DNA of 25,291 nucleotides from a virus: positions 1 to 25,291 of the IMG/VR virus record IMGVR_UViG_3300028197_000145; one strand, 5' to 3'. Numbering within the stretch: position 1 is the first letter of the stretch; each line of letters begins with the position of its first letter. The notes under the pieces are model-generated. The model did not search any database and was not told the DNA's origin. It worked only from the letters and a program-made list of their open reading frames with translations. Positions 17,501 to 24,387 of the stretch are shown here, piece after piece. The translations under genes and the position numbers were made by a program.

Positions 17501-20500
17501 GATTAGATGATGTGAATGCTCCAGCTTGATTAGAATCAAAATCAGCAGTTGTTGAACCATAGTTTGTTGTTTTTATGGTAGTACCACTTTCTTCAGATTC
17601 TTTAATAAATAAATTAGTAAAGTTATCTGTAAGTGTTGCTGGTGTATCATCAGTAATCGGTATTGTTATAATTGCTGGATTCGATAGTTCATTATATGCA
17701 TCTTTTATTTCAACAGTATATTGATATTCATTAATCAAATCAGAATTTATAAATACACCTGTTTTTCTTGTTACTACTCCACTTGAACTCATTTGAAATG
17801 GATTTTCATGTGGGTCTGTTAATTGAGATGTTCCACCATAAGAACCACTTGATACATTTGCATTATCTAATTCTAATTTGTATAAAGTAAAGTTAGTAAA
17901 TGTAATTGTATCTCCTTCATTATCAGCCGCTGATATAGTTCCAACAGTTGCACCATTTGAACTATTTTCATTTATTGCTGAAAGTGATTGATTACTAAGA
18001 GTTGGTTTTAAGTTATCAGTTATATTAACAGTAATTGGTAATGCTACGATAGAATCAGAATCTTGTCCATTTTCAAAGTGTTCATCTGATGCAGATATAC
18101 TAAAATTATATGTTGTTTGTTCTTCATAATTTAAAGAACCTGTATTTTGTCTAATATCAACATAAGTTGAATATTTAGTTACATCAAAATGATTACCATC
18201 AATTGATGATGAATGTATTGTTATTGTATCTCCATTTGCATCTGTAAAATATACTCTTTTTACTAAAGTATTATTTGTTGAACTTTCATTTAAATTTGAA
18301 GTTACTGATGTTATGATATTTCCACTTGTAGAAGTTTCTCTAAATACAGGTGTTGAGTTTGGAGTTACAAATATTGTAATATCTTTTTCAACTGTTGAGT
18401 TGAATGTATCGGTTGCAGTTGCAGTAAATGTATGTCCATGCGAACCACCTACTAAATCAGTATTAAATGAAGATGATTCTGCTAATACATTCAAAGTTAC
18501 AACACCATTGGATGCAACTCTAACTAAATCATCTGTATAATCAGATGCAGTACCGAATGTAAGTGTTTGTCCTTCAGGATCAGTTGCTTCTAATGTAAAT
18601 ATAGCAGCTGAACTTGCACTATATTCAGAAATCGTTTGATTACCACTTGATATTGATGGTGCACTATTTGGATAGAATACAGCATTTAAGAAATCTGTTA
18701 TAGAACCACTTGTACCAGGATTAAATGATGATGTGAATAACTGAGGTAATTTTTCTTGTGATATAATTCTATTTCCATCAAAATCAGTTGAACCTCCACT
18801 TGAACCACTTAATGCATATCTTGTATCATATGAAGATGTTAATTGTGAAGAACCACTTATAATTCCACTTGGTACTGAAGTAATATCTGTAAAATCTACC
18901 GAGCCACTTGATGTTAAGTAAGATGATGTTGCTGCACTTAATCCATCAACCTCTGTTTGTATAGATGAAGTAAATGTATTTAATGAAGTTGTTGAATCTG
19001 ATGAAGAAATAAATCCTAAATCAGTAATTTGTTCTGAACCACTAATAGTTCCTGCATCAATTGATGTTAGATAAGAAGAAGTTGCTGATGATATTCCATC
19101 AACTCTTGTTTCTATTGAACTAGTAAATTGTTCAAGTGATAAATCTCGTTGTCTACTAGAAGTATAATGATTTGCAAATGCAGTATCGTTTGATGTATCT
19201 GTTGTGTTAACTAAATCTACAATTTCTACGAACTGGTCGTAATCTGCACTTGCACCACTTAATATATTATCTATTCTATCTTTTTCAGTAGTAATTCTTG
19301 TATCTAATGATGCAGAATCAACATAATAAGAAGAAGTAAATGTATTTAGTGATGATACGTTTGTTAAATCATCATATGAACCAGTATTTGATTCAATTTC
19401 TCCTACTCTTTGTTCTAAAGAAGAAGTTGTTGATTCAATATTTGAAATCTTGATATCATTTGATGATGTATATGAATTTAATGAGGTTATATCAGTTTTA
19501 GAACCACTAAGTATATCAGTTCCACCTAATACTTGTATAGATGCTGAAATTAAACCACTTGGCAATTGTTCTGAACCGCTTATTACTCCACTTGGTAACT
19601 CCGAACCTGTCGGTATAGTTACTGTATTACCAGTTGATATTGTTAACTGGTCTCCACTTATAGAAAGTGTTTGATTATCAGTTTCACTTGTTAAGTAAGA
19701 ACCAGTTGCTGCTTCTATATTTAATAATCTTGAATCAGCTGATGATGTATAAGTGTTTAATGAACTTATATCGGTATGTGATGAAGAAATAAATCCTAAA
19801 TCAGTAATTTGTTCTGAACCACTAATAGTTCCTTGTGGTATTTGTGTATGAGAACCACTAAGTATTCCAGTTCCACCTAATATTTGAACTGAACTTGAAA
19901 CTATTCCACTTGGAAATTGTTGAGATGAACTTATTATTCCTCTACCAACAGTTTCATAAGAACCAGTCGTATCTGATATTTGTGTTATTCGTGTATCTAA
20001 TGAAGAAGTTGTTGATTCTAAATTAGTTAATCTTAAATCAGTAGATGAAGTATAATCATTTAATGAAGTTACATCTCCACCTCCACCACCAGAACCACTT
20101 AAAGCATATCTTAAATCATATGATGAGGTTAATTGAGAACTTCCACTAATTAATGAAGGTACATTTATAAGGTTAGAGTAGTCAATCGAACCTGTGAATG
20201 AAGTTGCAGTAATTGAACCAGTTACTTCTAAATTTGCACTTACTTTATATACACCACCACTTATAGTCCATATAGAAGAACCGCCACCACCTCCTCCACC
20301 GAGAGTTGATAAATCAACAGAATTACCATCTCCAATAGATAATATTTTACTTGCTTGGTTAAAGGAAAGAGTTTGGTCATCAGTATCAACTGAACTAAAT
20401 TGTGATGCAATAGATGAACTAAATGAGGTAAACCCATCTGTTTCTAGTAAAGAAATTTGAGATGAACCACTAACAAAACCAGTTCCACCAAAGTTAAGTT

Positions 20501-20657
20501 GAGAACCATCACCAGTAAACGAACCACTAAATGAACCAGTAACACCACTAGCCGCAGATAAATCTACAAGTCCACCACCACCGACAGTAAAATCTCCTTG
20601 AACTACCGAAGCAGTTACTACACCTTGTATCTGTTTACTTTGAATTAACGTTGCCAT
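14565..20657 (-). CDS. Giant fibre/adhesin with Ig/cadherin-like super-repeats (2030 aa)
   Basis: Residues 1-640 are fibre repeats (GSFTGDGSQL, G[LFIV]ISGSxQ units, TSS[IL]xTR coiled-coil-like segments) with poly-Gly hinges near 115-125 and 188-192. From DFLNAVFYPNSAP (about 650) it changes to beta-sandwich domains. Cadherin-like domains with acidic D-x-[EN]-[GST]-[DQN] motifs lie near residues 691, 803, 909, 1134, 1346, 1556 and 1766. Between about 1109 and 1840 a two-domain unit of about 212 residues repeats three and a half times. The last 190 residues (about 1841-2030) form a non-repetitive domain with the only cysteine I saw, a plausible receptor-binding tip. No S74 domain is present. 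The gene starts 2 nt after the 122-aa stop, so it is probably translated from the same mRNA as the neck genes. Calcium binding and adhesion are inferred from the fold type. Confidence 0.85.
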   Translation of the reverse strand: MATLIQSKQIQGVVTASVVQGDFTVGGGGLVDLSAASGVTGSFSGSFTGDGSQLNFGGTGFVSGSSQISLLETDGFTSFSSSIASQFSSVDTDDQTLSFNQASKILSIGDGNSVDLSTLGGGGGGGSSIWTISGGVYKVSANLEVTGSITATSFTGSIDYSNLINVPSLISGSSQLTSSYDLRYALSGSGGGGGDVTSLNDYTSSTDLRLTNLESTTSSLDTRITQISDTTGSYETVGRGIISSSQQFPSGIVSSSVQILGGTGILSGSHTQIPQGTISGSEQITDLGFISSSHTDISSLNTYTSSADSRLLNIEAATGSYLTSETDNQTLSISGDQLTISTGNTVTIPTGSELPSGVISGSEQLPSGLISASIQVLGGTDILSGSKTDITSLNSYTSSNDIKISNIESTTSSLEQRVGEIESNTGSYDDLTNVSSLNTFTSSYYVDSASLDTRITTEKDRIDNILSGASADYDQFVEIVDLVNTTDTSNDTAFANHYTSSRQRDLSLEQFTSSIETRVDGISSATSSYLTSIDAGTISGSEQITDLGFISSSDSTTSLNTFTSSIQTEVDGLSAATSSYLTSSGSVDFTDITSVPSGIISGSSQLTSSYDTRYALSGSSGGSTDFDGNRIISQEKLPQLFTSSFNPGTSGSITDFLNAVFYPNSAPSISSGNQTISEYSASSAAIFTLEATDPEGQTLTFGTASDYTDDLVRVASNGVVTLNVLAESSSFNTDLVGGSHGHTFTATATDTFNSTVEKDITIFVTPNSTPVFRETSTSGNIITSVTSNLNESSTNNTLVKRVYFTDANGDTITIHSSSIDGNHFDVTKYSTYVDIRQNTGSLNYEEQTTYNFSISASDEHFENGQDSDSIVALPITVNITDNLKPTLSNQSLSAINENSSNGATVGTISAADNEGDTITFTNFTLYKLELDNANVSSGSYGGTSQLTDPHENPFQMSSSGVVTRKTGVFINSDLINEYQYTVEIKDAYNELSNPAIITIPITDDTPATLTDNFTNLFIKESEESGTTIKTTNYGSTTADFDSNQAGAFTSSNPSILINGSGNLSLNVDLSGSVTQSGETIDSTITFTNSFSTTTAQAISVSVIPNHHPSASFTLQNSNLNTNLATTNTNLVSVSITDTESDTPYSASLSGTDAGKLNINYTNSNSSSLFIRANENLSAGTITYNLRVTDSYSEVSDYIGQTIPINQADTGTLGGDTTSHLIESARSGSVLRDASGFEAGNASQLTVSYSGSDGSPSVQSFTSSNASIDIDNSGNLTLAVDISGSATSSGDSISSTITFQDNYGNLGSGSLTVNVFANSHPSASFTNNSGVYNTNQATSSALMVSLTITDEETDTPFSMSLSGTDAGKFNIEPQNSNTSSVQLTAASDFDGGTYSYTASIFDQFGETSQYEREITIAEATLGTLSTNGTFYVIESAVNGNNIVTNSNGRTGTQGDLGVSYSPNYGSQVVQEFTSSNAFVSVNTSGNLSVGTNISGSSETSGDSITSNITWADQHGNVGSGSISVNVTTNNAPTTSSLSTQFENTNQATGSVEVLELTISDTESDSMPNAGLTWSSYNSTYFTPSVSTPNMRLNVNNTSVPSGTYPWEVTLKDEHGFNTRVVSGSLVITQADTGTMSGDTAVYAIESALSGSVLRDATGFENGNAGDVDVSYSPSFGSPIVQSFTSSNAAIAINDTGGLTLAVDLSGSLTQSGDTVSTTITFDDQYGNVGSGSVTLNVFGNQSPVASFTSSSNYESDNAIADSDAGALVVTDVESNSPFTVTLAGTDGGKFDVSGSTTPFEIQPTGSLEAGTYSINIVVTDSYSESVTLSNQSIVVDQSANTGKVYIYYSNYASDGNYTSAYNSVMGASTLNSDTPPEVTAYTANTASPYYKLKTSIGDSSYSLAGGKTMTLAATISGSDFPTIISASAGAMSWGSTVQTVFVIPSGSSMTNVPTSMTDGFGGSTAGEYCLVHYADGTSAPLGASPSIIHTLDVDGTQGGFDKWHVLGAKINSSATNMRVKVIPSSGSLGAF
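15135..17331 (-). repeat. About 635-bp super-repeat, three and a half units (2030-aa gene)
   Basis: Unit boundaries, marked by the segment xNxxPxASFT, fall near 17331, 16692, 16058 and 15425, spaced 633-639 bp (211-213 residues). Each unit has domain A (ITDxESDxPF, LSGTDAGKFNI, GTYxYxxxVxD) and domain B (IESAxSGSVLRDAxGFE, SPxVQSFTSSNA, LTLAVDxSGS, STITFxDxYGNxGSGS). The last unit has domain A only and then runs into the unique C-terminal domain. A domain-B-like copy also precedes the first unit. Confidence 0.9.
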
Positions 20658-20659
20658 CT

Positions 20660-21028
20660 TTATCTACTTACTATTTTACCTTTTACTAAAAAATCTGTAT
20701 TTACTATACTTCCTGGGTCTAATGTAATACTTTCATTAAAAACAATTACTATATTTGTTCCATTATCTGTAACTTCGTATGAGCTTGATGTTTTTTTTAT
20801 TCCTTGTAAATATATGTCAACATAATCAGAATTTGCATCAACCGCTACATCTTGATAAATCAATTTTTTATTAGATAATACCAGTGTAAACAAAGAGCCA
20901 TCTAAAGATATTGAATCTGGTATATGTTTAAATATTTCCATATCTTTAAAAACCTCTAAGATTAAGTCTTTAAATCTTTTTTTATCATCAAATGGGGTTA
21001 TAATATTTGGTTTTTTCTTTGAACTCAT
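20660..21028 (-). CDS. Small protein with C-terminal beta domain shared with gp15-like and 109-aa neighbours (122 aa)
   Basis: The N-terminal half (MSSKKKPNIITPFDDKKRFK, then DLILEVFKDMEIFK) is charged and probably helical. From about residue 66 it carries a domain with YVDIYLQGI, a Y-x-V strand, TNIVIVFNESITLDPG and the end NTDFLVKGKIVSR. The same layout occurs at the ends of the 109-aa protein and of the gp15-like protein, the two genes upstream. The start overlaps the 109-aa stop by 4 nt (ATGA), so translation is probably coupled; an AAGGAG lies slightly far upstream. The giant fibre gene starts 2 nt after its stop. A role as tail or fibre attachment accessory is possible but not proven; I do not recognise the family. 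Confidence 0.75.
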   Translation of the reverse strand: MSSKKKPNIITPFDDKKRFKDLILEVFKDMEIFKHIPDSISLDGSLFTLVLSNKKLIYQDVAVDANSDYVDIYLQGIKKTSSSYEVTDNGTNIVIVFNESITLDPGSIVNTDFLVKGKIVSR

Positions 21029-21354
21029 CCTACTTGTATATCTCCTTCTATTTTAACATCATCACTCTCAACAACACTATAACCGAAATTAGATTTTTTT
21101 AATTTAACCAATAAATTACTACCTTCTACTCCGAAATCATAATCATCTTCTAAAATATATTGACCATTTACAAATACATCAAATCTTGCGTGTTCTGGTC
21201 TATTTTCTCGTATTTCCAAATCCAAATCTTTCATTTTTCCATCTTTCAACTTCCATATCCAATAATCTCCATGATTCATATCATGAACAACCAACTTATA
21301 TTCATCGGGTTCGTGTACTTGTTCTAATATTTTTACTAAATCCTTTAAAGCCAT
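21025..21354 (-). CDS. Small protein with C-terminal beta domain shared with gp15-like and 122-aa neighbours (109 aa)
   Basis: Residues 1-50 (MALKDLVKILEQVHEPDEYK, then LVVHDMNHGDYWIWKLKDG) are followed from about residue 55 by FDVFVNGQYILEDDYDF, a GSNLLVKLKK strand and the end SDDVKIEGDIQVG. This C-terminal half aligns with the ends of the gp15-like protein and the 122-aa protein, including a Gly six residues from the end in all three. Its AAGGAA ribosome site lies inside the last codons of the gp15 gene, with one nucleotide between stop and start. It is tightly linked to the tail-completion gene, so a virion role is likely. I do not recognise a named family. Confidence 0.75.
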   Translation of the reverse strand: MALKDLVKILEQVHEPDEYKLVVHDMNHGDYWIWKLKDGKMKDLDLEIRENRPEHARFDVFVNGQYILEDDYDFGVEGSNLLVKLKKSNFGYSVVESDDVKIEGDIQVG

Positions 21355-21355
21355 T

Positions 21356-22516
21356 TTATAATTCCTTAAATTTACCAGTTATACCAAATTCATCTGTGTT
21401 TTCTAATATATACCCTAGTTCAGTTGATGTAGATATTAAATCATCAGGATACACTCCACCTCCTGCTACTGAACCTGTTGCAAAGTTAAATAAAATTTCA
21501 TTACTACCATCTTGATAAACAAAGTTATATTTTTCTTTTGATATAAAAACACCATTTACATAAACTCTAAACCATTCATCTTCATTAAATGTACCAATTA
21601 ACTCTGGTGGGAGCTTTGGTTTTTCTACACCTGTAAGTTTCATAGTATCTGCATCAACAAACGAACCTTGTTTTGAACCTCTAATAGATACAAAATCAAT
21701 AATATCAGAATATTCGTTAATAGTTTTCTTTTTAATAGTAGAATTAGTTACATTACCACCATCTAATCCAGTTAAATCAGTTTCTAATCCCCAAACTACT
21801 TTTTTAGGTGTAATTGATTTTTTATGAGTTGATTCATTATCAAATTGTTCTGGTAAAAGATATGCATTTACTGCCATTGTGAAGTTTGTTCTAACTATTC
21901 TTTGAGAACCTTCACTTATTTCAGTTGTATTATCAAATGAATCTATTTTAACTTTAAACTTAAATCCACTTTTATCTCCCCAATACTCATCTGTTGCATA
22001 TTGAAATGCTTCAACAATCTTATTCATATGTTCTGTAAAATCAGTCCATATTAGTACCTCATATGTTAATGTTACATAATCAGGCATTACAACATCATAT
22101 ATTTCAACTGGTTTTTCAGTACCAGTCATTGCTGAAAACTTATCGTATCTGTGTTTTTTTGAATATCTTGATATTGATGGGTATGAAACGTGTCTATTCA
22201 TTGTATTTGATAATGAATCGTTTCTTTCAATTGAATTTCTTTTAAACATTACCAAAGGAATCTGTAACATTCCATTTCTATCTCTTAAGAACCCATCTTT
22301 TTGAACAGATTTCCATCTTTCGGGATTACCATATACAACTGGTATTTTTTGTTTTTCTTGGAATATTTCAACAGTAGGTAAAACTGTATCTATCATGTGT
22401 TCAGCCATTGCTAAATCAACATCAAATAATTTTACACCTTTACCTTGCTCAATACTTTCTTTTTTGTATTGAGTAGCTCTGTTTTTAGGGAAATTTTTTA
22501 AAGGGTCGATTGCCAT
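21356..22516 (-). CDS. gp15: Tail completion / sheath-terminator protein, T4 gp15-like (386 aa)
   Basis: T4 gp15 forms the ring that ends the contractile tail tube and sheath and joins it to the neck. Here residues 44-70 (VLPTVEIF, IPVVYGNPERW) and 86-92 (QIPLVMF) resemble the gp15 VPITYASKEHF region. TYEVLIWTDFTEHMNKIVEA (151-170) matches the T4 segment YELSIFTRYEDDMFQIVEQ. QRIVRTNFTMAVNAYLLP (205-222) matches its IEWSLTFEVNGWMYP segment. The protein is longer than T4 gp15 (272 aa) because residues from about 310 form an added beta domain (FRVYVNGVFI, NEILFNF, DEFGITGKFKEL) also found in the next two small genes. Its start overlaps the gp14 stop by one base, with GAGAGGA as ribosome site. 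These comparisons are from memory of the T4 sequence. Confidence 0.75.
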   Translation of the reverse strand: MAIDPLKNFPKNRATQYKKESIEQGKGVKLFDVDLAMAEHMIDTVLPTVEIFQEKQKIPVVYGNPERWKSVQKDGFLRDRNGMLQIPLVMFKRNSIERNDSLSNTMNRHVSYPSISRYSKKHRYDKFSAMTGTEKPVEIYDVVMPDYVTLTYEVLIWTDFTEHMNKIVEAFQYATDEYWGDKSGFKFKVKIDSFDNTTEISEGSQRIVRTNFTMAVNAYLLPEQFDNESTHKKSITPKKVVWGLETDLTGLDGGNVTNSTIKKKTINEYSDIIDFVSIRGSKQGSFVDADTMKLTGVEKPKLPPELIGTFNEDEWFRVYVNGVFISKEKYNFVYQDGSNEILFNFATGSVAGGGVYPDDLISTSTELGYILENTDEFGITGKFKEL

Positions 22517-23079
22517 TAGTGATATGTCCTCTCATCTATTTGTATTTGACTTCTTCTTACCATAAATGCGGTTGTAATCAATTGATTACTTGTATTTTTA
22601 AATGTTTCAGATTCTTTATCATAAATTTCAGGCGAACCACCAATCCATTGGGGTTCTCTCACATTATCTATCTCATAAAATATCTTATCAAAAAGGATAA
22701 TATCTCCTATTTGAGGATATCCCGCAGTTAAGTTCTGTATCGCTTCTGTTGGCACTAATGTACCATTTATATCTCTAACCTTTGGAACTGAGTAAGAAGT
22801 TTCTCTTAATCTATCTCTATTAAATCTAAATTCAACTGCTTGTTGTTTATCTGGTCCAAATCCCTCATACACTACATTCATTGGCTCTCTATCTACAATC
22901 GCCATCATAGTTGAAGGTGCTCTCCAAACCTTTCCTAAAGATTCACCATACAGATTAGTTTTAGTTTCACCAACAGATACCTTAAACAAGGTTACTGCTT
23001 GTTCTACAACGTAATCTACTACTTCTTCAGAAATAGTTTTTATGAAATCTAAATCTTTTGAGTTAAAAAACTTTGGCAT
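22516..23079 (-). CDS. gp14: Neck protein, probably T4 gp14-like (187 aa)
   Basis: T4 gp13 and gp14 close the filled head and form the neck. Three features resemble gp14: an early NLYGESLGKVW segment (residues 42-52), a central FEGxx-like stretch (YEGFGPDKQQAVEFRFNRDR), and YPQIGDIILFDKIFYEIDNV, which parallels the gp14 [22 protein letters not shown] region. The protein is shorter than T4 gp14 (256 aa), with the C-terminal tail reduced. It sits 4 nt after gp13 with AGGAT as ribosome site and directly before gp15, the same order as in T4, which supports the call. Similarity is moderate, so other head-tail connector proteins cannot be excluded without a profile search. Confidence 0.65.
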   Translation of the reverse strand: MPKFFNSKDLDFIKTISEEVVDYVVEQAVTLFKVSVGETKTNLYGESLGKVWRAPSTMMAIVDREPMNVVYEGFGPDKQQAVEFRFNRDRLRETSYSVPKVRDINGTLVPTEAIQNLTAGYPQIGDIILFDKIFYEIDNVREPQWIGGSPEIYDKESETFKNTSNQLITTAFMVRRSQIQIDERTYH

Positions 23080-23083
23080 AATT

Positions 23084-24235
23084 TTATCCTATATAAATTG
23101 CTAGTGGAACTTTGTTTATGATTGTTTGTTGTTGGTCAACCATAGAAGCTTCGTTCTCTATTCTTTGTTTCTTACTTACTTCATTAAGATTCTCTCTTAG
23201 TTGTTCTATAAGAGCATCCTTTTCTGTTTGTGCTTCAGCTCTAAGTGATGCACCATCTAAAGAAACTTCAGAACCAGGTATAGGAACTGTTGAATATTTT
23301 TCTCTTACTGCACCTAACATTTCTTTTGCTAAAGCAAGTGTGTATTTTCTAATCCATTGTTTACCAACATCATTGATTTCAGTATAATCTGCAAAGTTAT
23401 ATCCAACATTTGAATAATCAGATACTACATTAGGAGTTATAACAGTAGAGTTCTCTGTTCTATCTTTAACAACTTGATATTCAAACCAAAGTTTGTAATC
23501 TTTTGTTGGTAATGGAAATATTTGTAATTTATTATTTACTATATTAAATGTATGTGCTGATTTTCTGAATTGGTCACTAAATTCAATTTGTTGTATTCTT
23601 AATAAATCCTCATATATCGGCATCAAGATAAATTGTGCCGCTGGTGAGAATGAACCAAATCCAAATTCATCAACTAAGTTAAGTGTTCCTTGTCCACTTA
23701 CCGAATAAGGGTCAAAGAATCTTTGAATAGCAGGAGAAGTTTCGTGAAATACTCTTGTAACATCAATTCGTTCACCACTTTCACTCACATTACCCCACAT
23801 AGCTTGTAAATCATAATCTTGTCTACCTTTTGTTAAATCAATAGAACCTGATTTTATGTCTGTTCTACCACCAACATTTGCAAAGTTACCATATGCTTCT
23901 GAAATAGTAGCTACATTGTTTAATTCTGAACCTTGTACTGAACTACCTTGGTAATTAGCACCAGTAGGCTGTCCTTCTAACGAACCTAAGTTATTTCTTA
24001 TATTAAATTGGTTTACCTGTGATGAGTATTCACTCACTGCTTCTTCAAACACTGCGAAAAAGTTTTCACCTTGTAATTCAATATCAATGATTGGATATCC
24101 TAATCTTTTTGCACACCATGATGCAACTTTAGGTGCATCTGTTCGAAAGACGGAATTACCATCATATGTACCGAACGGTGTTGATGAACCAGAGGTAAAG
24201 TCTGCTGAACCTGTCCATATTCTTGCTTGTGACAT
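23084..24235 (-). CDS. gp13: Neck protein, T4 gp13-like (383 aa)
   Basis: Residues 34-72 (APKVASWCAKRLGYPIIDIE, then a FEEAVSEYSSQV helix) match the conserved gp13 start, where a C-x-x-x-LG-x-P-x-I-x-I pattern precedes a D/E-x-x-x-DEAL-like helix. The middle has the segments ILMPIYEDLLRIQQIEF and NNKLQIFP. The C-terminal third has KQWIRKYTLALAKEMLGAVR (292-311), followed by IPGSEVSLDGASLRAEA, the typical gp13 ending. It is longer than T4 gp13 (309 aa): a Ser/Gly-rich leader of about 33 residues and a C-terminal coiled coil (about 330-370) are extra. It heads the compact block gp13-gp14-gp15 and has a strong AAAAGGAG ribosome site. It probably seals the portal together with gp14 after packaging. 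Confidence 0.8.
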   Translation of the reverse strand: MSQARIWTGSADFTSGSSTPFGTYDGNSVFRTDAPKVASWCAKRLGYPIIDIELQGENFFAVFEEAVSEYSSQVNQFNIRNNLGSLEGQPTGANYQGSSVQGSELNNVATISEAYGNFANVGGRTDIKSGSIDLTKGRQDYDLQAMWGNVSESGERIDVTRVFHETSPAIQRFFDPYSVSGQGTLNLVDEFGFGSFSPAAQFILMPIYEDLLRIQQIEFSDQFRKSAHTFNIVNNKLQIFPLPTKDYKLWFEYQVVKDRTENSTVITPNVVSDYSNVGYNFADYTEINDVGKQWIRKYTLALAKEMLGAVREKYSTVPIPGSEVSLDGASLRAEAQTEKDALIEQLRENLNEVSKKQRIENEASMVDQQQTIINKVPLAIYIG

Positions 24236-24259
24236 ATTTTTCTACTCCTTTTATATTCA

Positions 24260-24290
24260 ATTATACTCTTATAAATATGAAGAATTTCAA
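24260..24290 (-). promoter_or_regulatory. Promoter candidate upstream of gp13
   Basis: On the minus strand TTGAAA (24285-24290) and TATAAT (24260-24265) are separated by 19 nt and lie between the gp23 terminator and the gp13 start, giving a leader of about 18 nt with AAAAGGAG. A second signal overlaps it: TACTCTTATAAATATGA on the plus strand (24264-24280), shared with the gap before the 955-aa gene. The spacer is longer than the usual 17, so the phage-specific motif may be the real signal. Confidence 0.45.
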
Positions 24291-24305
24291 AACAAAGTGT
24301 AAAAA

Positions 24306-24340
24306 CAAAAAAAGAGGGAAACCTTTCGGAATCCCTCTTA
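24306..24340 (-). terminator. Rho-independent terminator after gp23
   Basis: On the minus strand AAGAGGGA (24332-24339) pairs perfectly with TCCCTCTT (24312-24319). The interior TTCCGAAAGGTT can form two more C-G pairs with a GAAA tetraloop, and the stem runs into a T tract (24306-24311 on the plus strand as A). It lies 48 nt after the gp23 stop. It probably limits or ends capsid transcription before the neck block. Confidence 0.92.
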
Positions 24341-24387
24341 ATTTTATCATCACTCTGTAATGACTACTACTAAAATTTAATTAACTA

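Noticed and set aside
17748-17755. TATAAATA as an internal promoter
   Set aside because: It lies inside the coding sequence of the 2030-aa gene; in AT-rich DNA of this length a few chance matches to an 8-mer are expected.
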